NCBI RefSeq assembly: GCF_963576615.1
Contig: NC_088714.1
Location: forward strand, 43,866,072 to 43,930,071
DNA from: Watersipora subatra
Lineage: Eukaryota > Bryozoa > Gymnolaemata > Cheilostomatida > Watersiporidae
Direction of reading: 5' to 3'
DNA length: 64,000 bases
How positions within the stretch are numbered: position 1 is the first letter of the stretch; each line of letters starts with the position of its first letter. The translations under genes were made by a program, and so were the position numbers. The notes under the pieces were generated by a model. The model made no database searches. It saw only the letters and a list, made by a program, of their open reading frames with translations, and was not told the DNA's origin. Of the stretch, positions 22,501 through 33,839 are shown in pieces.

Positions 22501-25500
22501 CAAATTGACTACAAAGCTTTAAAGTTTGGTAATCCCAGTGCTTTTTTAAATAACTTGCCTATGAACTCAAGTTTGATTCAGAATTGCCTTGTACATGACT
22601 ATTTTCTGAAATCTCCTTTACCACTGTTGCTATGAGATACAACTATAACTTCAATTGTGTTAAAACTCTGTAATGTGTTTAGAAGCTCTGTGCATTCCTT
22701 TCACTCCAGATTCAGAGAAATCTGCCCAAAGCGTTGAATAAATCAAGCTATTTCTATATTAGACATGCATAGTTTGCATTTTCCATGGCATGTATGTAAT
22801 TCTATGTACTGTAATTTATTTACAAAATTGCATTTTATTATCAATTGATAGCATATGTTCAAATAACATGCTTAAATTTTCTTAAGCAGTGTTTTACCAT
22901 GTAATTCTTAAAATGCCTTAAAACTATGTGGAAGGTAACTCTGAACAGCTTGTAAAATGACCCTTTCACACTTTTTTGGTAAATTGAACAACCAATATAG
23001 CTTAACTAGAGAAAAGACAATCCCATACATATTTTGACCAATGCCTGCATAATATATTTTTCCCATTAGTGTCTACAATCACCAAGTTTCAGAGTGGAGT
23101 ATTAAAAAACAAAGTATTTGATTTGATATAAAAGAACCAACTGAGTTTCTCTACTTGCTCCACAAAGAAACAAACCACGCAAGTGCAAGGCAATAAATAC
23201 AATTATATTTTACAAATATATATGTGTATAGTCAAAAGCGTGCATACAATCAACTCCATAGAATGAGACCTCCAGGTGCTCTGATCTTCATCGCTTTTGC
23301 GGCTGCTTTTATATATTTTGTCCTTGCTTGGCTCCGCCTCTTGGTAGCATGGTCGACTCAGCAGCTAACCTTCAACCGACCAAAAGTAGTACTGGGGGTC
23401 ATATCGTCTGCCGAGCCAGAGCTCAGCCCGGTTGTGGCATCGACCGCATCGGGATCGGCTTCTCTCTGGTATTTGGCGCTGGCCTCAGCGATCGTTCACC
23501 ACACTCTTCTCCCAGTGGAGGCCCTGGGAACTGTCCGCTAGCGAGATCACTTGTAACCAGAGCTGCTGCTGTCAGGCGCCATACTCCAGGCGTCAGACCT
23601 CAGTCTCTGCAAACGTGCAGTCCTTCCCAGTCAGCTTTCTGTCTCGTATCAAACTAGCTATTTTAAGAGCTAGCTCCTGCCAGCGGCAATTATCTTCTAA
23701 CAACTGGCGCGCTCTCTTTTTCTGCCCGGTAGTAGAGGGGTTTGTCTGCTGTGGGGCCTCCCAAAACACGAGCTTGTTGCCTCGAGTGCGAATCAGTCCG
23801 GGCTGAAAACTTTTTGAAGTGTCTCCTGGGCGGGAGTGGCGGGCTGCTGGCAGGCTCTTGGACTCATCTCATTCTGACAGGTGGGCTGTCAGCTTGCTGC
23901 TCAGTCAATCTAGGGTGACTCAGCTGTGGAGAAAAGACCATGGATCACTGAGTAGGTTTAAGCTCCGGCAACTCGATCTGTTTCTTGGGTCAACTTCCGT
24001 TAAGCTCGTGCCTGTCCACACTGACTGACTTGCTTTTGGTTCCTTGGGGAGTTACAGTGCCGCAGTCAGTGTAGGGTTGCACAGTTTCATGGGGACGTTG
24101 GCAAGCCATTCTGTCTTCTGCAGAAAATTAGCCTATTTTGCCTCATCAACTAGGTATACAACACTCCCGCACTCGCCACCTCCGTGTGCCCCGATGTGTG
24201 ACATCACCTGATCATTGAAAAATGTGTTGTCATCCGGAGTGACACATGTAGATGGCGAAGTGCTGTAACAGGTGCTGCCTATTTGACCAGATTCTGGTAG
24301 GGACACCACACAGTCCGAAAATGTCGGGTTAGTTTTACAACGCTTTGGTCACCTTTGTCTAGCATCACTGAAAAAATGCTTCGTCTGGATAACGTCCTTC
24401 TTGGCTGGCCCTCGGCAGGCAGCTTTTTCAACTTCACATTTGGCTGCCGGAGCCCGGTAGCACTCCGAGTCATGGTCAGTTCTGCAGTCGGCTTGGCCTC
24501 AATGAGGCAAAGCCAGATCAAAGCCAGTTTAGCAGACTCAACTCGTTTGAGCTCCTCCACCCAATCAATTTTTTGTGGATATCGAGAGGTTCTTCACTCG
24601 TGTGGTTGCTCAGCATCTTCTTAAAAGGATTATCTGAGCTAGTTTGGCTGAAAGCAGAGCACCAACCAGGTGTGACTCGACATGAGTCCCTCTGTTTGAT
24701 AGAGTTGCTCATGGAGGCAGGAAGCTCTTCTTCCTTCATGGAAGAGGGCCCTACTGCCTCATCCGAGTCTGGTGTGCCCTTGCTCTTACACACGAACACG
24801 GTCTCCTTGTCTGAGTCTAAGAGGCATTCCAAGCATTCTTCTGTTTCTGCCTTGAATAGCCTTAATAGGCTCAACATATCTGCTAGAGAATTTACAGTTT
24901 TACCTGGTTGAGCTATGTCAGGAAGTTCTTAAGAATGTAAAATAGTGCTTGGTAGGAAAGTATCAATATGTCTCCAAAAGAGTACTTGCTTTTCGTGGTG
25001 TAGGAAAGTATCAATATGTCTCCAAAAGAGTACTTGCTTTTCGTGGTGAGCAAATGGCCTTGTTCTACTTAGCTCTCAAGCTTGGTATCTTTTCTCAGCC
25101 TCTGTATCCTTTGCAAGGGTTGCTTGGAATTGGTTGTTACAGCTCGTATCCATGCCCATTCTTCACACCGATCCGGCTGCCAAGTAATTTGGGCTGGCTG
25201 AGAGTTTTGCTGAACAGCACCTGGTGCCATTGGCTCTAGGCTTCGGGGCCTGGCTGGTTGCTCTGAAATATCTGCCTGTTACTCCTTTAGCTGCTTCTAG
25301 AATTCTTCCAGCTGAGCTTCAAGTTTTTTGCTAAACTCCGTGTCATTCGTAGTTTTGGCTTGGCCAACTTCAGCTCGGCTTCCAGCACACCTGTGACTTC
25401 TTTTTTTCTGGCCCAGGCCTTTTTTATATTAAAGGTTTCTGCGAGGCTTAATAGTGGCTGGGGGCTTGCCCTGGCTCCTCTGGGTAAGCATGAAAAGGTT

Positions 25501-28500
25501 TGGGCCGGCTCTCATTTTGCAAAGGAGACCATCCTTGGCGCTCAAATAGGCAAGTACAGTTGGACCTTTTATGACCTGGTACAGTCCCACAAACTTTGCC
25601 TGAAGCTTAGGATTGTCTCCTCTTTTCCTCCTTTTGTTTATCAGATAAATTCAGTTTCCTGAGGCGTAGATTGGAGTTACTTTCTATCTTTTTGCCAGAT
25701 AACCAACTGTTCTTTTAGGAAAGGTGCGTGTACATCCTCAAGCCGCTTGAGCATGTCCATCACATACTCATGCACTGACTGGGCCTCTGTGGGTGGTGAA
25801 TAAAACTCTAGCTGGTCTGACAGGTGCGAATCTCAGCCAAGCATCAGTAGGTTGGCTGTCTCTCCTGTTGCCCGGTTGCCCTGTCTCTCCCGTTGGGGTG
25901 TACCTCGGTAAGCTCTCATCAGTTAAGGGAGCAACATATCCTGCTCTTCTCAGCTTCAGGTCAACAGCAGGGCTCAGAGAGAGTCACTCAGCTCCCGGCT
26001 GTTATTCTCTATTATACCGTTGGCTTGAGGGTAGTAGGGAATGGTGTGTGTCTTCTTCACAGGCCAGAACTAGCACAGCTCAATTAACTAACTGACTCAG
26101 TCATTACTTGACTCTCGAACTGTGACACTTGGTTAATGTGGATCTGCTCTAGCAGGCCCATATAGCAGAATATCCGCTCATTCAGTACATTAGCCACTAT
26201 TGGAGCCAAGGCTTTTGGGAGGGCCAGTGCTTCCTGCCATCTGGTAAAGTGGTTGGCCAGCACCAAGATCCACTTGTTTTCTCTTGGCATCAAAGGCATT
26301 AGTTTCACCAAGGTCCCAGCCACCTTCTGTCAGGGGCGTCCAGCATACAGTCTTTGTTTACAGCTGGTCGTTTTCATCCTTTCGTGCTTTGCTGGCTGGC
26401 AAACCTCGCAGCTTTTGATCAGCCTTCTCACCATGGCTGTTATTCCTGGCCAGCACTAGGTCAGTTGGAGTCGGCTGATTGTCGTTTCTACCCTAGAGTG
26501 AGCAACGTCATGGGTTTGCCAAACAGTTGTTTTCCTGATAGCCGGCGGGCAGACTGCACGCCACTGAGGTGGGCCGTTGAAAAATGTCCGAGTCTTCTAT
26601 ACCCCGTTCGATCACAATCTGAGGAATGGCCATATTCTGTGTAGCTGCTGGAGCTCCTGGTCTCTCAGCTATAGCCGATCTTTAGTGAATTCTTCTGCTC
26701 GAGTGATGGTTTGGTATATCGTGTCCACCGGTCACCGGTTAGTTGCCTGCATCTGGCCCATCTCCTAATCAGTGTCACATCGAGTTTTTACCCGAGCCTT
26801 GTCACAAAGTCTCAGAGTGGCCTTGGTCAGTCCAGGGTCAACCCCTTGGCTGCTGTGATGGCAGCAAGCTGACCCATGCAGCCAACCGCCTTGTGCGCCG
26901 TTCTGGCAATCCCTGACACTGCTGTTGGGCTTCCCTTAAGTCTAACCAACAAGGCCTAGCTTTCCATGACGAGCTCCTTCCGAGTTATTACATCATTCCT
27001 CAGCTTGATGAGCTTGCGCTGCCAGCAGTCATTACAGGTCTGTCTGCTGAGTTCACCAACATTCTTGTGACTTAGTTTGACTCAGTGCTCCAGGATGAAT
27101 TGGAACTCGGCTAAAAATTTTTAGCCACCTGGTTCAAGGTTCAAAGGCTCTTTCCTTCTCCACAGTCATTGGAGAGAGGCTTGGTCAATGTAGAAAAAAA
27201 ATTGCCATTTGCAGAGATAGTGTCGGAAGTGTTTCACAGCCTTGATCAGGTCCATAGCTTCTATCGGATAAAACAGTAATCTCTCTCCACTGGTGCCAGA
27301 GTTTTACTAAAAAGTGCGATGACCTTTTCGGTTCCTTCTTGTAATTGCGATAGCACAGCACCCACTCCAAAGTCGCTTGCATCTGTGTCCAGAATTTTTG
27401 GCTGATTCGGATTGGAAAAACTCAGTACAGGTGCTGAGGATAGGTGCTTGTTTTAACTCCTTGAAGGCTGTCTGCTCCTCGTTGCCTCACATCTACTTTT
27501 CTCCTTTCCTGTTCAGCCGGTGCAGAGGCAGTGCTGTGGTAGCACAGCGCAGAAGATACTGATGGTAGTATCTTACTGTGCCCAGGAAGCCTTGCAGCTT
27601 TCTTGAGCCCCTTAGGAGTCCGCTATTTTCAGACCACCCTTGTTTGCTATAGGTCAGTAGCCACCCTTTCAGCACTAACCACATGACTCGAGTAGCGCAC
27701 CTTCGACTAGAGTTGCTTACACTTGGTTGGTTTCAACTTCAGTTCGGTTTCCTTCAGTTGTTGGAACACTTCTTCCAGTCAGGGTAGGTGTGTGTCAAAG
27801 TCCGGACAATAATGATTATGTCATTTAAGTAGAGCAGCAGTGTCTTTCAACGCAAGATGTGTAGTACCCAATTCATCAGCATCCTGAAGGCGGCAGCTAT
27901 GAGGTGAGCCCAAATAGTAAGACTTTCCACTTTTACGACTCTCTTGTGCATCGATGTCCAGGGGCACCAGCCAGTAGCCACTGGCCAGGTTCAATTTGCG
28001 AAAGAATCTGCTGCTGGAGAAAGTGTCAAGACTGTCATCAATCCAAGGAAAGGGGTAGGCATCTGGCTTGGTGCCTGCATGCAGCCAAAGGTAATCCACA
28101 CAAAAACGCCATTTTTTGTCCTTCTTTTGGGCCCATACCACTGAGAAGCTCCAAGCACCTCCAGCGGGCTCGATGAGTCCTTTGCTAAGGAGGTTCTGGA
28201 CTTGTCACTTTTCCTTAGCTCTCTTCTCTGGTCTGAGCTAATGCAGAGGAGACCAAGTGGACTGGGTCCCTTCCTTCAGCGGAATGGATGGCTTTACCAT
28301 AGAAGTCTATACCATATCTCGGTCACCGGTGCTAAACATGCTCTGATAGCGTGTCAACGGTCTCGTTAGTTGCTCAGCTTGTCTTGGCTTGGTTCAGTTT
28401 TTTCTGGCTGCCCCAAACAGGTTTTGCAAGTGGGCTGGCACCTCTGCCTTTGGTGTTTTTGCACTCTGAGATGCGAGACGTGAGCCAGAGAGGGATGGTT

Positions 28501-31500
28501 TGTCATTCACCTGGTGGTCCTCCACTCTCAGGTACATGTCGACTGTTGAAGTCAGAGACGTAGAGGTTAGTCCGTGAGGTTCAGGTGTCATGTTACTACA
28601 ATTTTTTTAGCCCAGGCCAGTTTAATCTCGTAGCCTGCTGAGGACCCCTGGGCAACCCTCTATCAACTTCAAAAAGCAGTAGTTCCAGGTACTGACTCGA
28701 CATGGAACGGCCATCTTTATTCTGATCGGCACCACCATGTCTCTCACTATCTGTACCTCGCTGAGTTAACAGCTGCCTGTGTTTATTCATAATAAAAGTC
28801 TGAGGCCGACTGTCAATAGAAACCACGGGCTGCTGAAACTCCATAGCACACTGCTGTTTCACCAAGAAAGGCATCCTTAGGATGGCGTCCTTGCTGATGT
28901 CGGTCACCACAGCTGACCGCCATTTTTACGCTGCGGAGTTGTATGGGAGAATGACTTTCTGTAGAATGACAGTCAGATCCCATCGGCCATGAAACCATGA
29001 CTGTCCTCTTCTCGAGCAAGTCCTCACGCTTTGAGGGAGTTTGTCGAGCACTTGCTTGCTCAAAAGTTTTGTGGTACACCCGGTTTCGATCAAGAACTGG
29101 ATGTGCTCTGATCAATTCGTGTTGACAGGATCTGCCTTGTAAGGCAAAGTTTTTGGGGCCGGACACTCTTGAATCTGCTGGGGCAGCCCTCTGAAGTGCC
29201 TGTTGAGTCCAAAAGAAGAGGAAGGAGAGTAAGGCAAGTCAGCTTTGCCGTTTTCAAGGCAGGCTTCGCACTATGCATTGGCCGAGATCCTTTGGACTCA
29301 GTTCTAAGTGTGACCTCAGGGAAAAACATTCCTGGAGCAGGCTTGTGGTGTGTTGGTTTATTTGTTGCGCCTATTACAATACTACTAGATTACCAACTTT
29401 TAAAACACTTTTGTTCAACTTACTCAATAATTCCTGATTTCTGTATTGTCATTTTTGTTTTGGTATGTAACACATAACATCATTTTGTTGATGACTACCA
29501 ATGCCAATAAAGATTTATACATACATACATACATACATATCGTATTATATTTATACATACATATACATAGTATACTGACTTGTTGGGGTTGTTTTATTTT
29601 AGATTTTATCTGATGGCTTTGGTCTCTCAGTTGATTCCATTTCATGACAACTTCATTGTCTAAGAAGATTGTCAGCTCATTCTTTTGTGTTCTCCTCCTT
29701 TCTACCCATTTATCTTCAAGTTGATCAAACTGTTCCTTCACCACTTTCAGCTATAAAAATATTCTATGTTAATTTAATTACTATATATTTTAGAATCAAA
29801 TTTCTGCTAACTTTTTAAAGGTAACTTAATGCTACAAGCTAAAAGCTAATAAACATCCTCACAGTATACCATACGTGTTCAACTCTTGCTTTCTCTAATC
29901 TTTCCAACCCTTCTTCTGTCTCCTTATCATGCAGAGCCACAGTCTTTGATGTCTTTTTAAATAATAATTCAAGTCGTTTCTCTATTTCTGCAGTGCTTTT
30001 TGGAATTTCTTCGTTGACCAGCTCACTCACCAACTCCTCTAGGGACATGAGCTGGTGGGGGTCACCTACAAAAACTAATTTGCTAGTAAAAACAAAAAAC
30101 AACTATCATAGACAATTATGTTGCTCTGGTATTGAACCTATGAAAATAATTTTAGCTAAAACAGACTTTTTTGCGTTAAACGAACAAATACAAGCCAGCT
30201 TAACATGTAGTTTTGTGCTCGTTCTTGCTTTCATTTACATTATGTTGTTATTGTTAATATAAACATATATTATGATATATTTATTTCTTGTAGTTTAGTT
30301 GATGTTCATACTTGGAGCAATAAACAGCTACTCACAGTATTTAGATAAATAACAGTTATTATATTAAAGTTATATTATAACCAGCTTTCTAACCTTGTAT
30401 GCAGGTTGACCGCCATGATACACATTTGACACAAAAGGGAACCAGACAAGTCCGACAGCCGAGAGAAAGTATTTGTCCTTCGTGATTTTTACATCTATCT
30501 TCACTCTGCTGCACGGGCTCGGTGTTAGTTTCGCAAAGTGGAAGCACACTGTGATCGACTGTACCCGCTTCGTGTACCTACGCGAATAACACTTTCACAT
30601 CTGCAACTGCTGACCATAACACTTCATGCTTTGCTCTCATATAAGATGGGTGTGAGCATACCAGTAGCACACTTGAGAAACTGAGAAATTATTAAAATTG
30701 GCTAAAAACTCAACACTTTTGGTTTTCTAAGCAGCTTTTTGTGAACCATAAAGTTATTAGTTGTATTGTTGCTTTAAAGAAGGCCTTTAATTCTGCTCTG
30801 TCTCTATTGTTACACTCCTTAACAAAACCCATTTACCAGTATATATTAAACACACCCTTACTACAAACTCAATCATGCTACAATGGACTTTTTTATTAGT
30901 TTGAAACTTGGCACAGAGTTTTGATACATAAAAATAAAATAGATTACTAGATGGGATTTTAATAGCTACAGTAATACATTAAAATAAATTATTGTGTACT
31001 TATAAGTTATTATTTTTATGTAATATTTTGCAGAAAAAAGTTTCAAAAATTGTTAGTTAATCCTAGTCAAGTGCAAGGCTTTTAAAAAGTTGAAACAAAA
31101 CTGATTTAATTATAAAAATTTGCTAGGGCGGTATCTATGAGGAATGCCAAACGTAGCAATCATAACTACTGGCCTATAAATGCTTTACAATTGCGAGGCA
31201 TTTGCTGCATTTAAAAAATGTTTTCAGATAGCATTATCTCAAAATTAATTTTTTAGATAATGCTATGAAACTATTCTCGATTTTCATGTCTTCTCCACCA
31301 CACATGGACTATCGATTGTGCCTCTCTCAGCAGTATCTGCCAGCATGTTTGATTAGGACTATATTTCAGCTTTGTCCATCAGTAACACACCAACACAGGT
31401 TGCTGTAAACATCTCCTGTCAGATATTTTTGGTATATGTAATGGTCTGATATAATTCTTAGATAACTACAGCATATTCAGTGATGTTCTAAAATAATAAA

Positions 31501-33350
31501 ACGCCTGGACTTTCACCCAAAGTTTGCAGGCTACTACCAATATTTTTTTCCTTTGTCAGTTATAAACTATATCAACGTTTATATAATTAAAAAGGGAATT
31601 TTCTCAAATTTGTTATTTCATTCAAAATATGATGATTGAATAAAATTAAGTGGCCAGAATTCTCTGCAATCTGTCAGTGCAATTTAAACAGTTTGGTGTT
31701 CATCAGTTACATCACAAATCCTGCTTCACAACTTTGTTACGAGGTCATTTGAAACCAAGCCCATCATGATTACAGCATACATTGAGTCACGCTGTATATT
31801 GGCAAGGTGAGACAGGCATATAAATCTAAGTTCAATGTAATTACATGTGTACAGGGCTGTGTCTACCTGTTTGAATATGATACTGCGGGGAGAGTCCGAG
31901 AGGGGAGCCGAGCACCTCTCGGTGAGGGGGGAGGCGGGTCTGGGGGAGAATTTTTTAGTTTAACTAGTCAAAAAGTTGCAAATATAGCACACTTGGCTCC
32001 TGATGGGGCACATGTTCTAACAGCAAATGTGACATTGTAAACCACTGTTTTCTAAATATATAACTGTTTATTGAGATTGTCTCTAAAAACGCTTATTAAA
32101 ATATAATGTGAATGAAAGCTGCGGCAGGGGTTGGCCACAGCTAGCATGAGATAGAATTATCATCAAGTACAATTCTGAATAGTGTAACAGACGAGTAGTC
32201 TCCTATGAAATACTTTAATTAAATAATATTGTAGCGTTAAAAAGTAAAATTATCTTACCATCTCTTTTGGTTGCAGTTGAATTTGCATAAAACGCACATG
32301 GTGATGAGTGGGATAATTTAGACATCAAGTATACCTCTGGTGAAGCTCGTGACTTAGTGTTGTTACTACAGATACTGATTCAATATGGCAGCGCTCATAA
32401 GTGAAAATTTTGTGTTTCTTCAGCTTTTGAAAGATTTATTAAAAGCAAGCAAAAATGGCGTGAATTCCGGGATTTTGAGCCTCAAAAAGTGGTACTGCCA
32501 TGGCAGTAGCCGCAGTATAGGAGGATACGGCCCTGCATGTGTATTGTTGAAACACTCGTCAGTAGTTTGAGCGAAGTGCCATCTAATATTGAACACTTGT
32601 AACTCGCAAGGCATTAATATACCCTAATAGCGTATCCACTGCAATGCTTAATAGCATATCTCATTAACATTATACAAACATTACTTTAAACAAAAAATTT
32701 AAATATTATTTCTGAACACCCCTGTATATGTAAATGTAGGATTTAACTTGGAGGATAACCTCAAATTTTTAAAAATATGTAAAAGAAAGCATATCACCCA
32801 TGGTATCCTTTAAAAGTTTGTAAAGAGCTATTCACCTGCTTGTGTGACTCACAGTAATGGTTCCTACAGTTTTCACAGTAGCACGTTGCCAGCTTCCGAA
32901 TTTTGTGTTTTTTTTGACAGATATCACAAATTTTGCTGCTTTCAGCATATGGCAGCAACTTTTTGAGGGATTCCTTCACCGCTTGTCTATAAATATACAC
33001 ATGGTATTGACATGGTTATTATATTATCCGAGTTTAAATAAATTCCTTAATGATAATAATAATACAACAGAAACGCAACAGAAAAAAGAACAATATGAAT
33101 GAAGATGCTATGCTCATCATAAAGACAAAAAGATGTTGAAAGAGCCTTTACCTTATAAAACTTTGCAAATCGTTCTGATTAGAAAAACTAACCCACAAGT
33201 TTGTTCAGGGCATGTTATCGTCTTTTTGCCTTCATAGAAGTTCTTGATACAGTCCATGCAATGCACATGACTACATGGCAAAATAATAGGGTTCTCCATG
33301 TCCATAATCTGACGGCAACAGAAGCCACATTCAATTGAAGCCTCTGCCAT
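19408..33350 (-). CDS. TRIM-like protein: RING, B-box, coiled coil, propeller-like C-terminus
   Basis: Proposed coding exons (minus strand): 33350-33193, 32986-32836, 30051-29875, 29750-29580, 21202-20492 and 19550-19408. ATG is at 33350 and TAA at 19408. The order RING, B-box, coiled coil and beta-propeller-like domain is that of tripartite-motif E3 ubiquitin ligases, which act in the cytosol or nucleus; ligase activity is inferred. Joins 1-2, 2-3, 3-4 and 5-6 keep phase. Exon 4 with its GTCAGT donor ends in phase 0, but the 21202 exon needs phase 1, so either a small exon was missed or exon 4 ends 13 nt later at a GTATAT donor. No frameshift or stop was seen. A gypsy element occupies the intron between 29580 and 21202. 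The total is roughly 500 residues. Confidence 0.8.
19870..20335. repeat. About 48-bp minisatellite in the last TRIM-like intron
   Basis: Nine or so copies of a GGTATATGTGTATATATGG / TATACAAGTATAGAT unit. Open frames on both strands here (CIYHIYTYT-type) are artefacts of the repeat. Confidence 0.95.
20492..21202 (-). CDS. TRIM-like exon 5: beta-propeller-like region
   Basis: 711 nt, fully open. It shows repeated blade-like patterns such as GHDRYLFVGMDNNNIARID, VYRNRVYTLSEHDEDYAISV, VSDELVVAEQAHRRLAVF and YKSKYVLVGRAESRQFQIL, spaced about 40 residues apart, as in NHL/TRIM propellers. The donor is TTATCAG|GTGAGT. Confidence 0.85.
21203..23229. other. Intron of the TRIM-like gene
   Basis: Holds a 66-bp tandem duplication (22019-22150) and a plus-strand open stretch at 22234-22430 that looks protein-like (Pro/Ser-rich, then EDEHESYHQLLQKLQLSRYD) after a TACAG acceptor but has no clear donor. 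A (C/T)TAACTGGTTATGAT duplication lies at 21545-21600. The missing TRIM-like exon, if any, could be here. Confidence 0.45.
22019..22150. repeat. 66-bp tandem duplication
   Basis: Two adjacent copies starting CTTATTTCAAGTCATATATG at 22019 and 22085, with about five differences. Confidence 0.9.
24240..24880 (-). pseudogene. Unrecognised open relic 3' of the gypsy pol
   Basis: Two overlapping minus-strand frames (24877-24518 and 24560-24279), rich in acidic/Ser residues (ECLDSD-like, SDEAVGPSSMKEEELPAS), follow the integrase. Position suggests an accessory 3' reading frame of the retroelement. No homology recognised. Confidence 0.3.
24952..25047. repeat. 48-bp perfect tandem duplication
   Basis: GTAGGAAAGTATCAATATGT and the following 28 bases occur twice, at 24952 and 25000, without visible difference. 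This suggests a recent duplication inside the old retroelement. Confidence 0.9.
25985..26330 (-). pseudogene. Gypsy integrase core relic
   Basis: WILVLANHFTRWQEALALP and EQIHINQVSQFESQVMTE correspond to the integrase core blocks VLTDHFTRW and IHTDQGxxFES; both catalytic Asp positions read Asn. Further on, YYPQANGIIENNSREL retains the catalytic-Glu region. An in-frame stop follows. Confidence 0.8.
27150..27420 (-). pseudogene. Gypsy RNase H relic
   Basis: LDTDASDFGVGAVLSQLQ, then KVIALFSKTLAPVERDYC, is the start of a gypsy RNase H and keeps its first Asp. A stop (TAG) follows shortly after. Confidence 0.8.
27800..28330 (-). pseudogene. Gypsy reverse transcriptase relic
   Basis: Recognisable blocks are WSFSVVWAQKKDKKWRFCVD, then DAYPFPWIDDSLDTF, then FRKLNLASGYWLVPLD, then LLLYLNDIIII. 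The first catalytic Asp (LDLASGYW in active enzymes) is Asn. The YLDD box reads YLND. Stops and shifts separate the blocks. Confidence 0.85.
28600..29125 (-). pseudogene. Gypsy aspartic protease relic
   Basis: The segment reads FLIETGCTTKLLSKQVLDKL, matching retropepsin FLIDTGCTTxLLS but with the catalytic Asp as Glu. Downstream, VVTDISKDAILRMPFL matches the flap-distal part. Frames shift and stop within it. Confidence 0.75.
29516..29575. repeat. CATA microsatellite
   Basis: (ATAC)n run next to the exon 4 donor of the TRIM-like gene. Confidence 0.9.
29580..29750 (-). CDS. TRIM-like exon 4: coiled coil, second half
   Basis: Acceptor TTTTTATAG, frame LKVVKEQFDQLEDKW onward, 57 codons, charged and helical in character. 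Donor CAACAA|GTCAGT. It lies about 200 bp from the edge of the gypsy relic. Confidence 0.75.
29875..30051 (-). CDS. TRIM-like exon 3: coiled coil, first half
   Basis: Begins LMSLEELVSELVNEEIPKS and continues with heptad-like Glu/Lys/Leu-rich sequence (KRLELLFKK, EEGLERLEKA). The acceptor used is CCACCAG at 30052, the one that keeps phase with exon 2. An alternative acceptor 14 bases upstream (TTTGTAG) would add a DPHQ segment typical of TRIMs but breaks phase. The donor is CAC|GTATGG or, 14 nt on, ACT|GTGAGG. Confidence 0.75.
30066..32835. other. Intron of the TRIM-like gene
   Basis: AT-rich with no exon recognised. A short G-rich patch at 31890-31950 (GGGGAGAGTCCGAGAGGGGA and following) stands out in base composition. 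An ATG frame at 32385-32570 on the plus strand has no support. Confidence 0.45.
32836..32986 (-). CDS. TRIM-like exon 2: B-box-type zinc finger
   Basis: Acceptor TTTATAG and donor CAG|GTGAAT. Residues 73-101 hold CDIC, then CYCENC, then CESH, a B-box-like arrangement of Cys and a closing His. It joins exon 1 in phase to complete a split glycine codon. Confidence 0.85.
33193..33350 (-). CDS. TRIM-like exon 1: RING finger
   Basis: Starts MAEASIECGFC. Zinc ligands as numbered in the protein: C8-x2-C11-x14-C26-x-H28-x2-C31-x2-C34-x12-C47-x4-C52. The C3HC4 order is intact, but the last pair is spaced by four residues (CPEQTC) instead of the usual two. The donor GG|GTTAGT follows. Confidence 0.85.
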
Positions 33351-33479
33351 TTTGCTAAAATGTAGAGTACAGATTTTATAGAGCGTAATACGCAATATGT
33401 TACTCTAAATCTTGATTCTCATCAGAAGCAAACCTATCACAAGTGAAAAACAGTCAGCTCTAAGAGAATTCATAAGTAA

Positions 33480-33705
33480 TCAGTGACAGCTGCCTCAGTA
33501 ACAACTGACTCCGTGACAACTGCCTCAGTGACAGCTGCCTCAGTGACATCTGCCTCAGTGACAGCTACCTCAGTGACATCTGCCTCAGTGACAGCTACCT
33601 CAGTGACATCTGCCTCAGTGACAGCTACCTCAGTGACATCTGCCTAAGTGAAAGCTGCCTCAGTGACAGCTGTCTCAGCACCAGCTGCCTCAGTGACAGC
33701 TGCCA
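33480..33705. repeat. 15-bp minisatellite upstream of the TRIM-like gene
   Basis: About 15 copies of (CTCAGTGACAGCTGC)-like units, with a higher-order 30-bp alternation (AGCTACC / ATCTGCC) at 33540-33650. It begins about 130 bp upstream of the TRIM-like start codon. Confidence 0.95.
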
Positions 33706-33839
33706 AGAATTCATAAACTAATCTTTGTTTTATTGTATGCTAACAGATATACCAACAGAACATAAAAGCTTATGCAGCCTCCATGAGCACCATAGACCAG
33801 TTGCTAGCTGAACTTCGCTCAATTGTTGTAATAATGGAA

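Larger units (their letters stand above)
23230..29390 (-). mobile_element. Decayed Ty3/gypsy-type retrotransposon in an intron
   Basis: Minus-strand order is protease (about 29.1-28.6 kb), reverse transcriptase (28.3-27.8), RNase H (27.4-27.2), integrase (26.3-26.0), then an unrecognised tail (25.8-23.2). This is the gypsy order. The block is visibly GC-richer than its surroundings, and all frames are broken by stops and shifts. No gag upstream of the protease and no LTR pair could be recognised, so the copy is truncated or its LTRs have decayed. It lies in the same orientation as the TRIM-like gene. Confidence 0.85.

Noticed and set aside
22234..22635. Protein-like plus-strand frame in a TRIM-like intron
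   Set aside because: It has an acceptor-like TACAG and a plausible composition, but no donor, domain or partner exon; left as a note only.
23224..23806. Overlapping plus-strand frames of 105-124 codons
   Set aside because: They are in the GC-rich gypsy relic, whose recognisable proteins are on the minus strand; the plus frames have no motifs.
23230..29390. LTR pair for the gypsy relic
   Set aside because: No convincing long direct repeat was found near 23.2 and 29.4 kb by eye; a dot-plot would be needed.
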